Below, piece after piece: positions 63,540 through 64,000 of a stretch of DNA of 64,000 bases. This stretch comes from Cryptomeria japonica. Lineage: Eukaryota > Streptophyta > Pinopsida > Cupressales > Cupressaceae. The translations under genes and the position numbers were made by a program. The notes below the pieces were generated by a model. It made no database searches and was not told the DNA's origin. It saw nothing but the letters and a program-made list of their open reading frames with translations. Location: NCBI RefSeq assembly GCF_030272615.1, contig NC_081415.1:599109335-599173334 (forward strand), given 5' to 3'. Every line of letters starts with the position of its first letter. Positions within the stretch are counted from its first letter, which is position 1.

Positions 63540-63971
63540 ATGGGAAAAATGGGAAGCAGTAGTTCAACGAGAAGCCAAGTGAAAAAAAAAATGTACCTAA
63601 CCGAACTGGTTAAAACACCAGGTTTCACTAATGAATACCATGATATTTATGACCCTGCTATCCATGGTGAAAAGCATATCATAGATATTAGATATACATT
63701 GTCTAGTAAGGCGGCAGATGCACCCAGGGAAAAATTTACTATTTTCAACCCAATGTTACAAAAAATAACAAATAAAATTGCATCATGGGATGTTGGATTA
63801 GGAAGCATGGTGTTACCTAAAGTATTCCCTTGCCCTGATTTTGTCATGGTCTGTGCCAAAAATTATGATGAAGATAAAAAAGCAATTGTCAATAAAAATA
63901 CAAAAGAGGAAATTCTATCCATAAACGAGGGAGAATTTGCTCATTTGTTGAACCTAGAATTTGAAGCCTAA
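63540..63971 (+). CDS. Unknown protein of 143 residues, possibly the start of a longer mobile-element ORF
   Basis: ATG at 63540 (MGKMGSSSSTRSQVKKKMYL) opens 143 codons to TAA at 63969. Blocks: TELVKTPGFTNEYHDIYDPA, IIDIRYTLSSKAADAPREKF, SWDVGLGSMVLPKVFPCPDF and EEILSINEGEFAHLLNLEFE. The residues after the TAA (NSNVQIDLEK) stay open to the window edge, so the stop may interrupt a longer frame (CAA to TAA). No signal peptide or membrane segment. I do not know the family; the style resembles the unknown ORF at 13000-14530. The tandem repeats upstream may include its promoter. Confidence 0.45.
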   Translation: MGKMGSSSSTRSQVKKKMYLTELVKTPGFTNEYHDIYDPAIHGEKHIIDIRYTLSSKAADAPREKFTIFNPMLQKITNKIASWDVGLGSMVLPKVFPCPDFVMVCAKNYDEDKKAIVNKNTKEEILSINEGEFAHLLNLEFEA

Positions 63972-64000
63972 AATTCAAACGTCCAAATTGACCTTGAAAA

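Overview
This window reads as nuclear DNA from a seed plant with a large, repeat-filled genome, most likely a conifer or other gymnosperm. That is an inference from the AT-rich, gene-poor sequence, nested retroelements with many decay stops, a plant-type tRNA-Asp, a plant BCS1/AATP1-like AAA ATPase, a plant mobile domain fragment and plant L1-type LINEs that carry RNase H. Only one protein gene looks intact and ordinary (the AAA ATPase, 55162-56601, minus), plus one tRNA gene (7132-7203). Almost everything else is mobile or repetitive.

Layout. 1-2200: an antisense plant mobile domain gene remnant and the 3' end of an LTR retroelement (polypurine tract abutting an LTR at 1407). 3725-4192 and 17750-18160: two copies of a promoter-like segment with a G-box. 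5170-6490: decayed Ty1/copia element on the minus strand. 7132-7203: tRNA-Asp. 8818-14920: 5'-truncated LINE with endonuclease, reverse transcriptase, RNase H and an extra 3' ORF. 15615-16574: small non-autonomous DNA transposon (E3). 20777-26960: DNA transposon E1. 27017-27534: short LINE insertion with 17-bp target duplication. 27552-29356: minus-strand LTR-like sequence. 30430-47580: a second LINE, split by the 12-kb DNA transposon E2 (31922-43976). 48949-49239: MITE with 8-bp target duplication. 51490-53230: third LINE fragment. 55162-56601: AAA ATPase. 59568-61448: two convergent decayed ORFs of unknown family. 62090-63215: tandem repeats. 63540-63971: small unknown ORF at the right edge.

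The main discovery candidate is a family of DNA transposons seen as E1, E2 and probably E3. All begin GGGT(A/T)..GCA, all sit in 4-bp direct repeats (TTTT, AAAG, TGCA). E1 and E2 carry the same pair of convergent genes: gene A, a transposase-like protein (basic N terminus, Cys-rich part, VVDFAENYT core), and gene B, a six-exon protein of about 470 residues with no family I recognise. E2 is complete in outline; E1 is a deletion derivative lacking the A core and the rest of B. Each element has its own palindromic subterminal repeat (CCCGTACGGG in E1, CGGATATCCG in E2), and in both the A-side end holds a 2-2.7 kb simple-sequence array; in E2 this forms a giant foldback. Nearly every premature stop in the mobile genes fits a C-to-T change at CGA, CAA or CAG codons, as expected of long-methylated, silenced DNA. 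I ran no database search; the superfamily (Sola or another 4-bp-TSD group) is open.
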